Below, one piece after another: positions 53,409-62,601 of a stretch of 64,000 bases of DNA. Position 1 is the first letter of the stretch, and each line of letters opens with the position of its first letter. Under the pieces are notes generated by a model. The model was not told the origin of the DNA, ran no database searches, and worked only from the letters and a program-made list of their open reading frames with translations. Origin of the DNA: Enoplolaimus lenunculus (Eukaryota; Nematoda; Enoplea; Enoplida; Thoracostomopsidae); contig JASANG010001415.1 of the NCBI GenBank assembly GCA_030248215.1, forward strand, positions 231,306-295,305, read 5' to 3'. The translations under genes were made by a program, and so were the position numbers.

Positions 53409-53757
53409 TGATTCACTACTGTTACCAATAATTGCGTTGTTTCGTAGTCGAATAATTTTGTGAGTGTATTAATATTATAAGCACTAGCAAATCTAAAGTT
53501 GTGGCGTACATTTTCGCTGTCAGAAAATTGGCATATGTAAAGCATATAGGGAAAAAATGAAGTTTCAGTGTAGTTACTCGCATGGTGTGATTTGGAGATA
53601 TGCGATCGTCATTAATTCTGTCTATGAGCATACTTAGCCGAACGATTCATGAATCAAACATACGTAGCTTAAGAAGTCCGAAGGTAAGCTTACAGTGGTT
53701 TAAGGTGTATTTATAGGTTCACTTTGCGTAGCATAAACTTAACCTTAGCCAATTAAT
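53409..53757. other. Unassigned non-coding DNA
   Basis: No supported feature was found. Confidence 0.3.
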
Positions 53758-53936
53758 GTATAGAACCGAAGCGTAGCAGGAGTATAAAAGTATTACTAAG
53801 CGTAAGCCTAAACCTAAGTGTAAGAATCAGCTTATACCTAAACCTAGGCGTAAGCAAAAAATTTAGACCAAAGCTTAAGTTTAATCTATTGCAGTGCCGC
53901 AACAAAAAACGTTCCGCCCCTGATCTTTGCGTGGGC
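53758..53936 (-). mobile_element. TTAGGC-cored MITE, 'CAGGGGCGG' subtype
   Basis: TAAGCGTAAGCCTAAACCTA, AAAAAATTTAGACCAAAGCT, CTATTGCAGTGCCGCAAC and GTTCCGCCCCTGATCTTTGC then GTGGGC. Confidence 0.7.
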
Positions 53937-54426
53937 GTTTTAGCCTTAGGATTCTTTGTATCCTAATGTATTGTTGACTAAAGTGTGGTGAAGACGATTA
54001 AAAATGCAACAGCACATTAGTTGAATTTTGAAATGGCTTTGAGCTGGGTCTAAACCGGTAGTAAAAATAACGGATGTGGAAACGGATATCCGGTTACTTC
54101 CTGCCTATAATAGCAATTTGTTTATAGTCGCTTTTTAAATGTGTATTATTGTTTTGTTATCTTGTCTCCCATATATTGCATTCCGTACGGCAATACTGCT
54201 TTATTTGATTGGTTCAATATAATTCTTGTATACCAATGTTTAAGTTGATTGGCTTATTTTTTTAGTTTGGGTTCTCAATATATTTAGAGCTGGTCACATA
54301 GTTGCTGCATAGGTCGTTTGATTAACAAATAATTGCTAATTATAACGGACGCTATGTAGAATTGTGACGTACCTACTGTAAAAAAAGTTTTAAGAAGTAT
54401 ATACCTACATAAATTGACCAGCAAAT
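53937..54426. other. Unassigned non-coding DNA
   Basis: ACGGATGTGGAAACGGATAT near 54070 resembles the family at 40856. Otherwise nothing. Confidence 0.3.
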
Positions 54427-54604
54427 GTAAAGACCAGGGGCGGAGCAGTATTATAGCCATATTCCTAAGCGTAAGCTTAAGCCTAAGCGCAAGAATGAGC
54501 ATATTTCCTAAGCCTAAGCCAAGCAAAAAAATTAGTCTAAAGGTTAAGTTTACTCTATTGCAGTCTCACGGAAAAACGCTCCGCCCATAATCTTTACATG
54601 GGCC
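54427..54604 (-). mobile_element. TTAGGC-cored MITE, 'CAGGGGCGG' subtype
   Basis: ATGTAAAGACCAGGGGCGGA at the left pairs with CTCCGCCCATAATCTTTACA then TGGGCCA at the right. Core TAAGCGTAAGCTTAAGCCTA. One of the better copies for defining termini. Confidence 0.78.
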
Positions 54605-54614
54605 AATTGACCAA

Positions 54615-54783
54615 TGTATTGAACAAGGCCGTTACAGTAGTATCAGCGTATTCCTAAGCCGAAGTGTAAGGATGAGCTTATGCTTAAGCCTAAGCCTAAG
54701 CACAAAATTAGTCTAAAGTTTAAGTTTACTCTATTGTAGTCCCGCAGGAAAACCTTCGGGGCCCTGATCTTTAATGGGCCCAT
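54615..54783 (-). mobile_element. TTAGGC-cored MITE, 'CAGGGGCGG' subtype
   Basis: CCGTTACAGTAGTATCAGCG, TAAGCCTAAGCCTAAGCACA and GGGGCCCTGATCTTTAATGG then GCCCA. It lies only about 10 bases from the previous copy. Confidence 0.7.
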
Positions 54784-54949
54784 AAATTTTACTTACAATA
54801 GAAAAACAGATGTATGAAACAAAACTGAACAGGAACGAGTTTGTAGTCAAATATACCTAACATTGGCACTGTGTGGTATATTGATTATAACGCAAATAAA
54901 TTTATTTGTTTTAATGATATTTTGTTTTTGCTGGTCTCTGAGTTTGTAG

Positions 54950-55330
54950 CTGGGTGCAGCCGGAAGTGAAACATACCGGAGCCGGAGCTTATGATAAAAT
55001 TGCACACGAGTCGGCTGTGAAGCCGGAGATGAAGCGAAATAGTGCAGTTAAAACAATGTATGTTTACTTTGCTAATTGTAGCATATATTTTTAAAGTATT
55101 GTAAAAACAATTTTGGTTTTCGGCTTATTTTTAAGAAATCCCCGATAATTATTTACTTGTAAAAATTGTACCAATGGTGAAATCCAAACGTGCCTACATA
55201 TAGAACAATACAAGTTTTGTAAAACTATGCAATATTTCACTATCGAAATTGCCGAAACCTCTTGCAGTCATTTTGCCGTAGCCGGACATCGAATTTCAGC
55301 CGGAGTCAGACGTCGTCCGGTTGTACCCTG
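54950..55330. mobile_element. hAT-like MITE variant, ends CTGGGTGCAGCCGG / CCGGTTGTACCCTG
   Basis: Left CTGGGTGCAGCCGGAAGTGA, right GTCGTCCGGTTGTACCCTG. Flanks GTTTGTAG and GTGTGTAA agree at 6 of 8. GGAGCCGGAGCTTATG inside. An older copy. Confidence 0.6.
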
Positions 55331-55554
55331 GTGTGTAAATTGACGATTTACCTAAAGATTTAGTGCCGAACGGTATATAAACGCATTTGATAAAGTCACA
55401 TCAGTCAGTCACAGTTTCCTTTGTTTGAACAAATATGATTCAGTGTATGAAGTGCTTGTTTGACTCCTTTGGCTGCTGCATGATGCATTAAGCGGTGCGC
55501 TTCCCTGAAATAAGATTTATATTTGATGATGTACTAGAAAAATGCCCCATGTTA
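55331..55554. other. Unassigned non-coding DNA
   Basis: No supported feature was found. Confidence 0.3.
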
Positions 55555-55905
55555 GTGGCCCATGTATAGAACAGAGCCGGATCGTTTTCCGGAGGGGCTG
55601 TAATAGAGTCAGTTTAAGCTTTAGACTATTTTTTTTGCTTGGCTTAGGTTTAGGAATAAATTCATTCTTGGGCTTAAGAATAAACTCGTTCTTAGGCTTA
55701 GGCTTAGGAATAAACTCGTTCTTAGGCTTAGGCTTAGGAATAAACTCGTTATTAGGCTTAGGCTTAGGAATAAACTCGTTCTTAGGCTTAGGCTTAGGAA
55801 TAAACTCGTTCTTAGGCTTAGGAATAAACTCGTCCTTACGGTTAGGCTTAGGTTTAGGAATAAACTCATTCTTACGCTGGCCCATGTAAAGATCAGGGGC
55901 GGCAA
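55555..55905 (+). mobile_element. TTAGGC-cored MITE with expanded 30-bp minisatellite
   Basis: Left GGCCCATGTATAGAACAGAG; right GGCCCATGTAAAGATCAGGG then GCGG. Between 55650 and 55865 the unit CTTAGGCTTAGGAATAAACT plus CGTT repeats about six times at 30 bp or, when a hexamer is lost, 24 or 18 bp. Open frames in all six directions (PKPKNEF, LGLGINSF) come from it. The right terminus reads in the same direction as the next copy's left terminus, so two copies seem fused end to end. Confidence 0.75.
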
Positions 55906-56073
55906 GTGTTACTGTGGGACTACAAAAGAATAAGCTTAAGCTTTAGACTAATTTTTTTGCTTGGCTCAGGCTTAGGAATATGCCCATTCTTAAGCTTAGG
56001 CGGCTTAGGGTTAGGCTTAGGCTTAGGAATATGCTTATAAAACTGTTCCGCCCCTGTTCTTTACATTGGCCAA
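55876..56073 (+). mobile_element. TTAGGC-cored MITE, complete 'CAGGGGCGG' copy
   Basis: Left TGGCCCATGTAAAGATCAGG then GGCGG; right CCGCCCCTGTTCTTTACATT then GGCCA, an inverted pair of about 25 bp. Inside: GGGACTACAAAAGAATAAGC, TTAAGCTTTAGACTAATTTT and a short CTTAGG core. Confidence 0.82.
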
Positions 56074-56623
56074 GACTTTTAATGGTTAGAATTTTCTATA
56101 TTTACTGTTGCATGTAGTTTTATTTAGAACCAATTGTATTCTTGACCGTTCCAGATAGACAGCCAAAACAGTTGCATAGCTCAAGCGTCAGTGATCGGAT
56201 GGCATAAAACAGTTATTTGCGTAAAATCCTTATTGAATGTTGTGTGGTTGTCGGAGAAAATTATTTAGATTTTGCTTGCCTCTGCTGAAAATTTTTAGTG
56301 TATGAGTTGAACTGGCTGTAAGCCTGGAATAAGGGTCCGTACTCTCAAATGAACAGAAAAACCTAATTAACCTGTGTTGTAGTCTGATGTGACCATCTAT
56401 ATGTCCCTGAGCCAAATGGTACATTGCTTCAGGATGTCCGTTGTCTGCTGCTTGCCTGAAATTTATAACTTATTCTGTTGCTGGTCGGCTTCGATATTAA
56501 ATGTTGACGTGTTTGGGCAACTTTTACAGCTAAGCTAAAGTATCTATTTGTTAATATTCATGTTTAATGTTCTATTGCAATTCACTGCTAGTCGAATGAA
56601 CCCTTTCATGGGTATAGAGTGTA
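56074..56623. other. Unassigned non-coding DNA
   Basis: GTCCGTACTCTCAAATGAAC at about 56335 looks like one left end of the GTATTCTCAAATG MITE family. Otherwise nothing. Confidence 0.3.
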
Positions 56624-56843
56624 CACGTCAAAAAATGGGGAGTCAAATTGAGTCTCTCGGAAATAGGCTTTTCCGGACTACACAAACTGAGTCAAATTGG
56701 ACTCCGCCAGAGTCAAATTCGACTTACCGGAGTCGATCAGTGAATCGAATTTGACTCTGGCGGAGTCGAATTTGACTCAGTTTGTGTAGTCCTGAAAAGC
56801 CCATTTCGGAGAGAGTCAAATTGACTCACCATTTTTTACAGTG
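56624..56843. mobile_element. 220-bp near-palindromic MITE flanked by TA
   Basis: CACGTCAAAAAATGGGGAGT at the left and CTCACCATTTTTTACAGTG at the right. Inside, GTCAAATTGAGTC, GACTACACAAACTGAGTCAA and CCGCCAGAGTCAAATTCGAC are mirrored by their inverses, so the whole element can form one hairpin. TA dinucleotides lie at 56622-56623 and 56844-56845. Confidence 0.85.
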
Positions 56844-56845
56844 TA

Positions 56846-57083
56846 CTGTGAGCAACTCGTTGCTAAACTTTGCATATGGAATCAATACACAATTCGTAAC
56901 GTTTAACTTCACACCTCACACCTGCATACAGAACAAATTGTCTTATGCTTAAGAAACAGTTTTTGACATTTCAGACAATTACGTCTTATAACAGAATCTT
57001 CCAAAGTATATGGCTTGTATTCTAAGAAATGTAAGTTATTTTGCAGGTATCACGCATCAAAACAGTTAATGCGCCGCTTCAGA
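56846..57083. other. Unassigned non-coding DNA
   Basis: No supported feature was found. Confidence 0.3.
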
Positions 57084-57209
57084 TCACATTTAAATTTTAA
57101 TATATGTATCGCATTTAAATTTTAATATATGTATCACATTTAAATTTTAATATATGTATCACATTTAAATTTTAATATATGTATCACATTTAAATTTTAA
57201 TATATGTAA
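57084..57209. repeat. 25-bp tandem repeat, 5 near-identical copies
   Basis: Unit CACATTTAAATTTTAATATA plus TGTAT repeats five times with a single G/A change. Near-identity points to recent expansion. The ATTTAAAT part is self-complementary. Confidence 0.9.
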
Positions 57210-57349
57210 CTATTGCGGTGGTGTAGGCTTTGTGCAAACAGTTAAGCAAGTTTGAAGCGGAACCTAATTCGGTTGCTTAACAAAGTTCAACTTAGTTTCG
57301 TGTCGTAAGTAGGCAGGTTATACATCTCTTCGTTGTATTGACAATCTGG
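57210..57349. other. Unassigned non-coding DNA
   Basis: No supported feature was found. Confidence 0.3.
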
Positions 57350-57502
57350 CCAATGTCACTTTAAGAGGCGTAACAGTAGGTTAACCGTATTCCTAAGCGT
57401 AAGCGTAAGCCTAAGCCTAAGCAAAAAATGTAATCTAGAATTTAAACCTACTCTTTTATGGACAGACCAGAAACCTGGATGCCCTAAAAGTAACATGGGT
57501 CA
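57350..57502 (-). mobile_element. TTAGGC-cored MITE, 'AAAGTAAC' subtype
   Basis: GGCCAATGTCACTTTAAGAG, GTAACAGTAGGTTAACCGTA, TAAGCGTAAGCCTAAGCCTA, TAATCTAGAATTTAAACCTA, CCAGAAACCTGGATGCCCTA then AAAGTAACATGGG. Inverted relative to 11346. Confidence 0.75.
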
Positions 57503-57721
57503 ACAATCTTATATTTTAGTACTTTGGGCTAGTACTAGGTTTAACCTATGTCAAGGTGAAAGGGTAAGCCTAAGCCAAAACTTAGCCCAAGGAAAATACA
57601 AACAGTAATGTGGGCCGTGGGGGGGTACTTTGCGGTCTGTCAAATTAAAACTGGTTATGTAAATAAGTACCGTTAGTTTTAGGTACTTGGCAATTGCCTA
57701 AACGTATGTCTAAGTGTCGGT
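57503..57721. other. Unassigned DNA with a weak hexamer tract
   Basis: GGTAAGCCTAAGCC near 57563 is a possible scrap of the hexamer-cored family. Confidence 0.3.
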
Positions 57722-58086
57722 CAGGTTGCAACCGGAATTCCAGCTCCGGTAATAAATCTACTAATTTTTCACCGCTATTTTCGGTATCGAAAATTTTTCT
57801 CATTTGAACATTTAAGAAAAATTCGCATATTATTCTAACTTATTTTCTAAAATTCTCTGATCGTATATTGTCAACATTTTAAATTTGTGCCATACTCCAT
57901 ATATTTTTCATACGTCTCCAGCTACTGCATTTGTTTCAAAATTTTGGCATTCTAAATGGTGTAGCTGCACTATTAAATGCGATAAAATAGCTTTAAAAGT
58001 ATTAACACGTATTTTTGTTTTCCGGTTCCGGCTCTGGTATTTTTAACCTTCCGGTTCCGGTATTTTATAATTTCAATTGCACCCTG
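57722..58086. mobile_element. 365-bp hAT-like MITE, second subfamily
   Basis: CAGGTTGCAACCGGAATTCC to CAATTGCACCCTG. Flanks GTGTCGGT and GTGTCAGT agree at 7 of 8. The interior matches 45121-45519 (ATTTTTCTCATTTGAACATT, TTTCTAAAATTCTCTGATCG). Confidence 0.78.
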
Positions 58087-58097
58087 GTGTCAGTGTA

Positions 58098-58263
58098 TAC
58101 ATATTGACCCGAATAAGAGGGGGTCATAAGAGGGGGTCCCCATTTTAAGTCCAAATCAATAGGAGTCCGTATCCCTAATAAGAGTCCGTAAGCGGATAGA
58201 GCCCTAAACCCTAATTAGAGTCCATAAATTTCAGTTAGCACAAATTGTAGCACATAAATGACT
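58098..58263 (+). mobile_element. Left part of a TA-flanked CTGTAGTGACCCGAATAAG MITE, broken
   Basis: Starts TACATATTGACCCGAATAAG and breaks at AAATGACTC. Its last ~85 bases (from AAGAGTCCGTAAGCGGATAG) are repeated identically at about 58579-58664. At the break the sequence jumps to the duplicated flank. Confidence 0.75.
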
Positions 58264-58491
58264 CATATTTTACTTAAGTTTAAGTTTATGCATATTTTGG
58301 TCACGTTATATACTGCAAGGTTGCAACTGCGTTCACATACTTATACATCGACTGAAATTAGCAATAGGTTTTAAACAAACTCGCTCGATTTAAGCTTCTC
58401 GGTTAAGTGTACGTAACGTAAAGCAAAAACATTGTCATACATGTATGCACATATACCGGTATAAGAAGTTGTTGCAATCGACCACATGGTG
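58264..58491. repeat. Duplicated flank (partner at 33579-33806)
   Basis: Colinear with 33579-33806, one substitution seen in 228 bases, no indel. It is sandwiched between a broken and an intact copy of the same MITE. Confidence 0.88.
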
Positions 58492-58937
58492 TACTGTAGT
58501 GACCCGAATAAGAAGGTGTGGGGTAATAAGAGGGGGTCCCCGTTTTCAGTCCCAATCAATAGGATTCTGTATCCCTAATAAGAGTCCGTAAGCGGATAGA
58601 GCCCTAAACCCTAATTAGAGTCCATAAATTTCAGTTAGCACAAATTGTAGCACATAAATGACTCCATGACCAAATAATTTGAGTTCGAAACTTTAAAGCG
58701 TACTTAAATTTTGAAAGTACATTCCTAAGTATAACCTTGTATTATCGCTCAAGCTATTGACACAAGACATATAAACGTTTAATTCAACAGATAATTGCAG
58801 TACCGGATATATCAGTAACGAAGGGTGGCGGAGCGTGGGTTAAAAATAAATAACAGTCCGTAACCGAATAACAACGGAGGTACGTATGGAGAGGCCAACA
58901 AATATCAGTCCCCCCTCTTATTCGGGTCACTACAGTA
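58492..58937 (+). mobile_element. TA-flanked MITE, intact copy
   Basis: TA-CTGTAGTGACCCGAATAAG at the left, CTTATTCGGGTCACTACAG-TA at the right. The first ~80 bases follow the 33807 copy; later bases follow the broken copy at 58098. Confidence 0.85.
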
Positions 58938-58944
58938 TAAATGG

Positions 58945-59048
58945 TACAATCTAAAACTAATCGTAGTCTAAGCAAAAAATTTGTCTAAAGCTTAAGCTTA
59001 CTTTGTTGCAGTATTACGTAAACTGGACGCCCGTAAAAGTAAAATAGA
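58945..59048 (-). mobile_element. TTAGGC-cored MITE fragment
   Basis: GTCTAAGCAAAAAATTTGTC, TAAAGCTTAAGCTTACTTTG and GGACGCCCGTAAAAGTAAAA. Core mostly lost. Confidence 0.5.
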
Positions 59049-59179
59049 CCGTATTTTTTAAAGGTTTTTAAACGGACTTACTTGAACCAGTGCATTGCGA
59101 CGCTTTTGTTTCGGACAACACCAAAGCCTAAAAATGGCAAAAACAATTACCCATATATAGATAGGTGTATACATGTATG

Positions 59180-59366
59180 GGTCCATGTTACTTTTAGGGC
59201 CGTCACGGTTTCTGGTGGGTCTGTATAAAAGTAGGCTTACATTCAGATTACATTTTCTTTCCTTAGGTTTAGGCTTAGGCTTAGGAATACGCTTTTGCAA
59301 CGCTCAGGCTTAGGCTTAGGCTTAGGTTCAGGAATGTTACGACCCTAAAAGTTACATTGGCTCATG
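59180..59366 (+). mobile_element. TTAGGC-cored MITE, complete 'AAAGTAAC' copy
   Basis: Left GGGTCCATGTTACTTTTAGG then GCCGTCACGGTTTCTGG; right GTTACGACCCTAAAAGTTAC then ATTGGCTCATG, an inverted pair. Core CTTAGG units around AATACGCTTTTGCAACGC. Confidence 0.8.
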
Positions 59367-59541
59367 TTTGTATGACGTTGCAATAAAGTAACGCATGTAT
59401 ACTCGGTATGTTCTTATAATTGAAATAGATTTGTGAAATATTGTTTTCTGATTGTTAAATTGTATTGCCAAAAACTTCTACATATTTAAATTTTAATATC
59501 CGTTTGACTATTATCCGTTTCCGGTATTTTTACCATTCGCT
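59367..59541. other. Unassigned non-coding DNA
   Basis: No supported feature was found. Confidence 0.3.
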
Positions 59542-59983
59542 TACTGTAGTGATCCGAATCAGAGGGGGATCTGAATTTGAGTCCCAATCAATACGAGTGC
59601 GCATCCCTAATAAGAGTCCATAAGCGAATGTGTTCCCTAAACCCTAATTAATTAGAGTCTATAAATGTCCATTTTTCCCAATTGTAGCGCATAAGTGACT
59701 CCAGGACCAAATAATTTGAGTTCGAAACTTTAAAGCGTACTTTAATTTTGAAAGTACGTTAGTAAAGTATAACTTTGCATTATCACTCAAGCTATTGACA
59801 TTGACACAAGACAAATAAACGTCTAATTCAACTGATAGTTGCAGTACCGGATATATATCAGTAACGAAGGGTGGCGGACCGTGGGTTAAAAATAAATAAC
59901 AGTCCGTAACCGAATAACAGGGATTACCATCTGGAGAGGCCAAATAAATATCAATCCCCCCTCTTATTCGGGTCACTACAGTA
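59542..59983 (+). mobile_element. TA-flanked CTGTAGTGA MITE
   Basis: TA-CTGTAGTGATCCGAATCAG to CTTATTCGGGTCACTACAG-TA. Same interior blocks as 33807. The longest open frame across it is not shared with the sister copies and is not coding. Confidence 0.82.
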
Positions 59984-60185
59984 CACCTTGGACTCATGTG
60001 TTTTTACCTTGATGATAATGTTTTCCCAGCTTGTGTTGAGCCTCAATGTGTCCCATATGAGCGTATGCACGCGTAACATGAAACATAACGTTTTCCATGT
60101 AAAAGTAGTAGTACAAACATGACAGTATCACAAATAATGCCAAAATTGCCTGAAATTTTCTTATCAAAAGCCAGTCATACATTTT
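59984..60185. other. Unassigned non-coding DNA
   Basis: A 62-codon minus-strand open frame (59994-60182) has one hydrophobic stretch (FQAILALFVILSCLYYYF) and AHMGHIEAQHKLGKHYHQGK. It looks more protein-like than its surroundings but stands alone without splice or start support; see rejected items. Confidence 0.3.
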
Positions 60186-60373
60186 ATGGCCGATGTATAG
60201 AACAGGGCCAGAACAGTAGTATACGCGTAAGCCTAAGCCTAAGCGTATAAATGAGCCTAATCCTAAGCCTAAGCGAAGCGAAAAAAATTAGTCTAAAGCT
60301 TAAAAAAGCTTACACTGACTCTAGTACAGCCCCACCGGAAAACGATCCGGCTTTGTCCTATACGTGGGCCCAT
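60186..60373 (-). mobile_element. TTAGGC-cored MITE, 'CAGGGGCGG' subtype
   Basis: ATGGCCGATGTATAGAACAG then GGCC at the left; CCGGCTTTGTCCTATACGTG then GGCCCA at the right. Core TAAGCCTAAGCCTAAGCG. Confidence 0.72.
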
Positions 60374-60976
60374 TTTACGGTGCTTAATGATAAGCACCAT
60401 GCTTGACTACTTTAATATTTGTGAAATGGGGAAACCCGTAACACTTAAGCGATCCCCTCACAAAATATAAAAATGCAGAATTTAGCAGTGTAAACCTTTA
60501 ATTTGTCTAGATACGAAAATTAGCTATATTGTCTATATCATTTATAGTTTTTCATATATACTTTGCCAAATGATTTCAATAGAGTTTTACGTCGGTACGC
60601 TCAAAGGCAAAGGCTGCGGTGAAGGCTACGGCTGACGTTAGCTGCTTCCGAAACCTAAGCCTAAGCCTGACCGTAAGCTTAAGTATAAGCCGTGACGAAG
60701 CTGTAACACCGTCCAGAAAATAACGATACTTCGATAAAAACTATGTAGTTTGAATCTACTCCACGGCGTCGTTTATTGAACGCTGATTGGTCGCTTTCAA
60801 AGTCAACTGCAGCGAATGAGCTGTTTAACGATCCTGATTCAAGCGATGATTCGCTATTTTGTCGAGAAATCTGAAACCAAAATTTTGGGCGTACATCATT
60901 TTTACTGGATCTGACAGCTGTACGTATCGTATCTGTTCAGTTAGTTGCCTGACATAACATACCGATCGACTAAACA
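60374..60976. other. Unassigned DNA with one hexamer tract
   Basis: AAACCTAAGCCTAAGCCTGA at 60650-60670 is an isolated hexamer stretch. No gene was recognised. Confidence 0.3.
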
Positions 60977-61318
60977 TCAGGGTGGAACTTTTTCTGCGGG
61001 TCTGCAATAAAGTTTAAGTTTTAGACTAACTTTTTCCGTATGCTCAGGCTTAAGCTTACACTGCAAAAAATGGTGAGTCAAATTGACTCCCTCCGAAATA
61101 GGCTCTACGGGACTACACAAATTTAGTCGAATTAGACTCTGCCAGAGTGAAATTCGACTCACTTAGTCGCACGTTTGACTCTGGCTGAGTCGAATTTGAC
61201 TCAGTTTGTGTAGTCCCGTAGAGCCTATTTCGGACGGAGTCAATTTAGCTCACCATTTTTTGCAGTGTACAGGCAGGTTTATTCTTGGCTATATGCCTAT
61301 ACTACTGTTACGGCCCGT
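60977..61318 (+). mobile_element. TTAGGC-cored MITE interrupted by another MITE
   Basis: The left half reads GTCTGCAATAAAGTTTAAGT, TTTAGACTAAC, TGCTCAGGCTTAAGCTTA, then is broken at TA by 61059-61267; the right half resumes CAGGCAGGTTTATTCTTGGC and CTACTGTTACGGCCC. Confidence 0.78.
61059..61267. mobile_element. 209-bp near-palindromic MITE with TA duplication, nested
   Basis: CACTGCAAAAAATGGTGAGT at the left, exact inverse CTCACCATTTTTTGCAGTG at the right, TA at 61057-61058 and 61268-61269. GGCTCTACGGGACTACACAA is mirrored by TTGTGTAGTCCCGTAGAGCC. It is the better-preserved sister of 56624-56843. Confidence 0.9.
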
Positions 61319-61459
61319 TGCAAAATGCTGTGCTGTGGAGACCGTGGATATAAAATAGCGTTTGAATGAAAGCAAAATTAAAAGTAAAATGTAACAGGAA
61401 TTTGAATCTAAGCTTTGTTTTAAATTTAATATAGCTAGAGCCCGGAATCTGACCGCTTT

Positions 61460-61875
61460 TACTGTTGTGACCCGAATAAGAGGTGGTATAATAAGGGGGT
61501 CCCCATTTTGCGTCCCAATCAATTGGAGTCCGTATCCCTAATATGAGTCCTAAACGGATAGAGTCCCTTAACCCTAATTAGAGTTCATAAATGTCAATTA
61601 TCCCTTATTGTAGCTCATAAATGACTCCAGGACCAAATAAAGTTGAGTTCAAAACTTTAAAGCGTACTTAAGTTTTGACAGTACATTCCAAAGTATAACC
61701 TTGCATATAAACGTTTAATTCAACGGATAGTTGCAATACCGGATATATATCAGCAACGAAGGGTGACGGAGGGCGGGTTGAAAATAAATAGCTATCCATA
61801 ACCGAATAACAGGTGGTACTCTCTGGAGAGGCCAAATCAATATTACTACCCCGCCTTATTCGGGTCACTACAGTA
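61460..61875 (+). mobile_element. TA-flanked CTGTAGTGA MITE
   Basis: TA-CTGTTGTGACCCGAATAAG to CTTATTCGGGTCACTACAG-TA. A ~30-bp deletion after AACCTTGCAT relative to sister copies. Confidence 0.82.
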
Positions 61876-62104
61876 TTTTTAACTAAAATCGGTATATAAA
61901 TTTGAGTCCCCTACCCGGAATGCATGTTTGCTTTTCCGCCGTCGTAACAGAGGTGCATTTTCCATGACGATTTCAGTGAACAACTAACTTACTTGCCGAT
62001 GACATTATTACTTTACAAATCATCATTCTACAACAACTCGGCTAATTCAATGAATTTTAATATTTTTGTTTACTATGGTTGTACATGAATTATGGCCAAC
62101 GTTA
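61876..62104. other. Unassigned non-coding DNA
   Basis: No supported feature was found. Confidence 0.3.
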
Positions 62105-62245
62105 TACTTTGAGAGTCGTAAACAGTAGATTAAGCGTATTCCTAAGCTTAAGCCTAAACCTAAGCAAAAAATGTAATCTAGAATCTAAGCCTACTTTTTA
62201 TAGACCCACCAGAAACCTGGACGCCCCTTAAAGTAACTTGGGCTT
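62105..62245 (-). mobile_element. TTAGGC-cored MITE, 'AAAGTAAC' subtype
   Basis: AAACAGTAGATTAAGCGTAT, TAAGCTTAAGCCTAAACCTA, TAATCTAGAATCTAAGCCTA and CCAGAAACCTGGACGCCCCT then TAAAGTAACTTGGGC. Near twin of 57350-57502. Confidence 0.72.
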
Positions 62246-62601
62246 GAATTATATCCTAATTTTAACTAAAATAGGAAATCAAAGGCTCCTGTCTCACGTC
62301 AAGAGCATCCTGTTTAGAAATTCAAACTGTCCAAACGACGAAAAATATCACTAACTGTGAATAAGGTAGGTCTGCGCTAAAAACCAAAGTTTACCAGCAA
62401 AACAACAACAACAAAAACCGTATAAACCCAAAGAGAATAGCCAAACTTTGCACCTATACCTACCAGCTGTCGCCTGCAAAATATGTTTTTAGGATATAAG
62501 TATGTGTGCTGAAAACCCTAGTCTTTACAGATATAACTCGAAAATTGCCGAAAAACGTTTTAAAATATAAACTAATAATGAAAAGGGAAACAGATAGTAA
62601 C
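62246..62601. other. Unassigned non-coding DNA
   Basis: No supported feature was found. Confidence 0.3.

Noticed and set aside
55517-55905. Opposed frames with PKPKNEF and LGLGINSF repeats
   Set aside because: Both arise from the 30-bp CTTAGG minisatellite inside a MITE; periodic in all frames.
57084-57209. CRISPR-like array
   Set aside because: Units are contiguous with no spacers, and the genome is eukaryotic.
59994-60182. 62-codon minus-strand frame with a hydrophobic segment and HIEAQHKLGKHYHQGK
   Set aside because: The tail loosely resembles a Sel1-type repeat, but it stands alone between MITEs with no flanking exons, so it is at best an unproven remnant.
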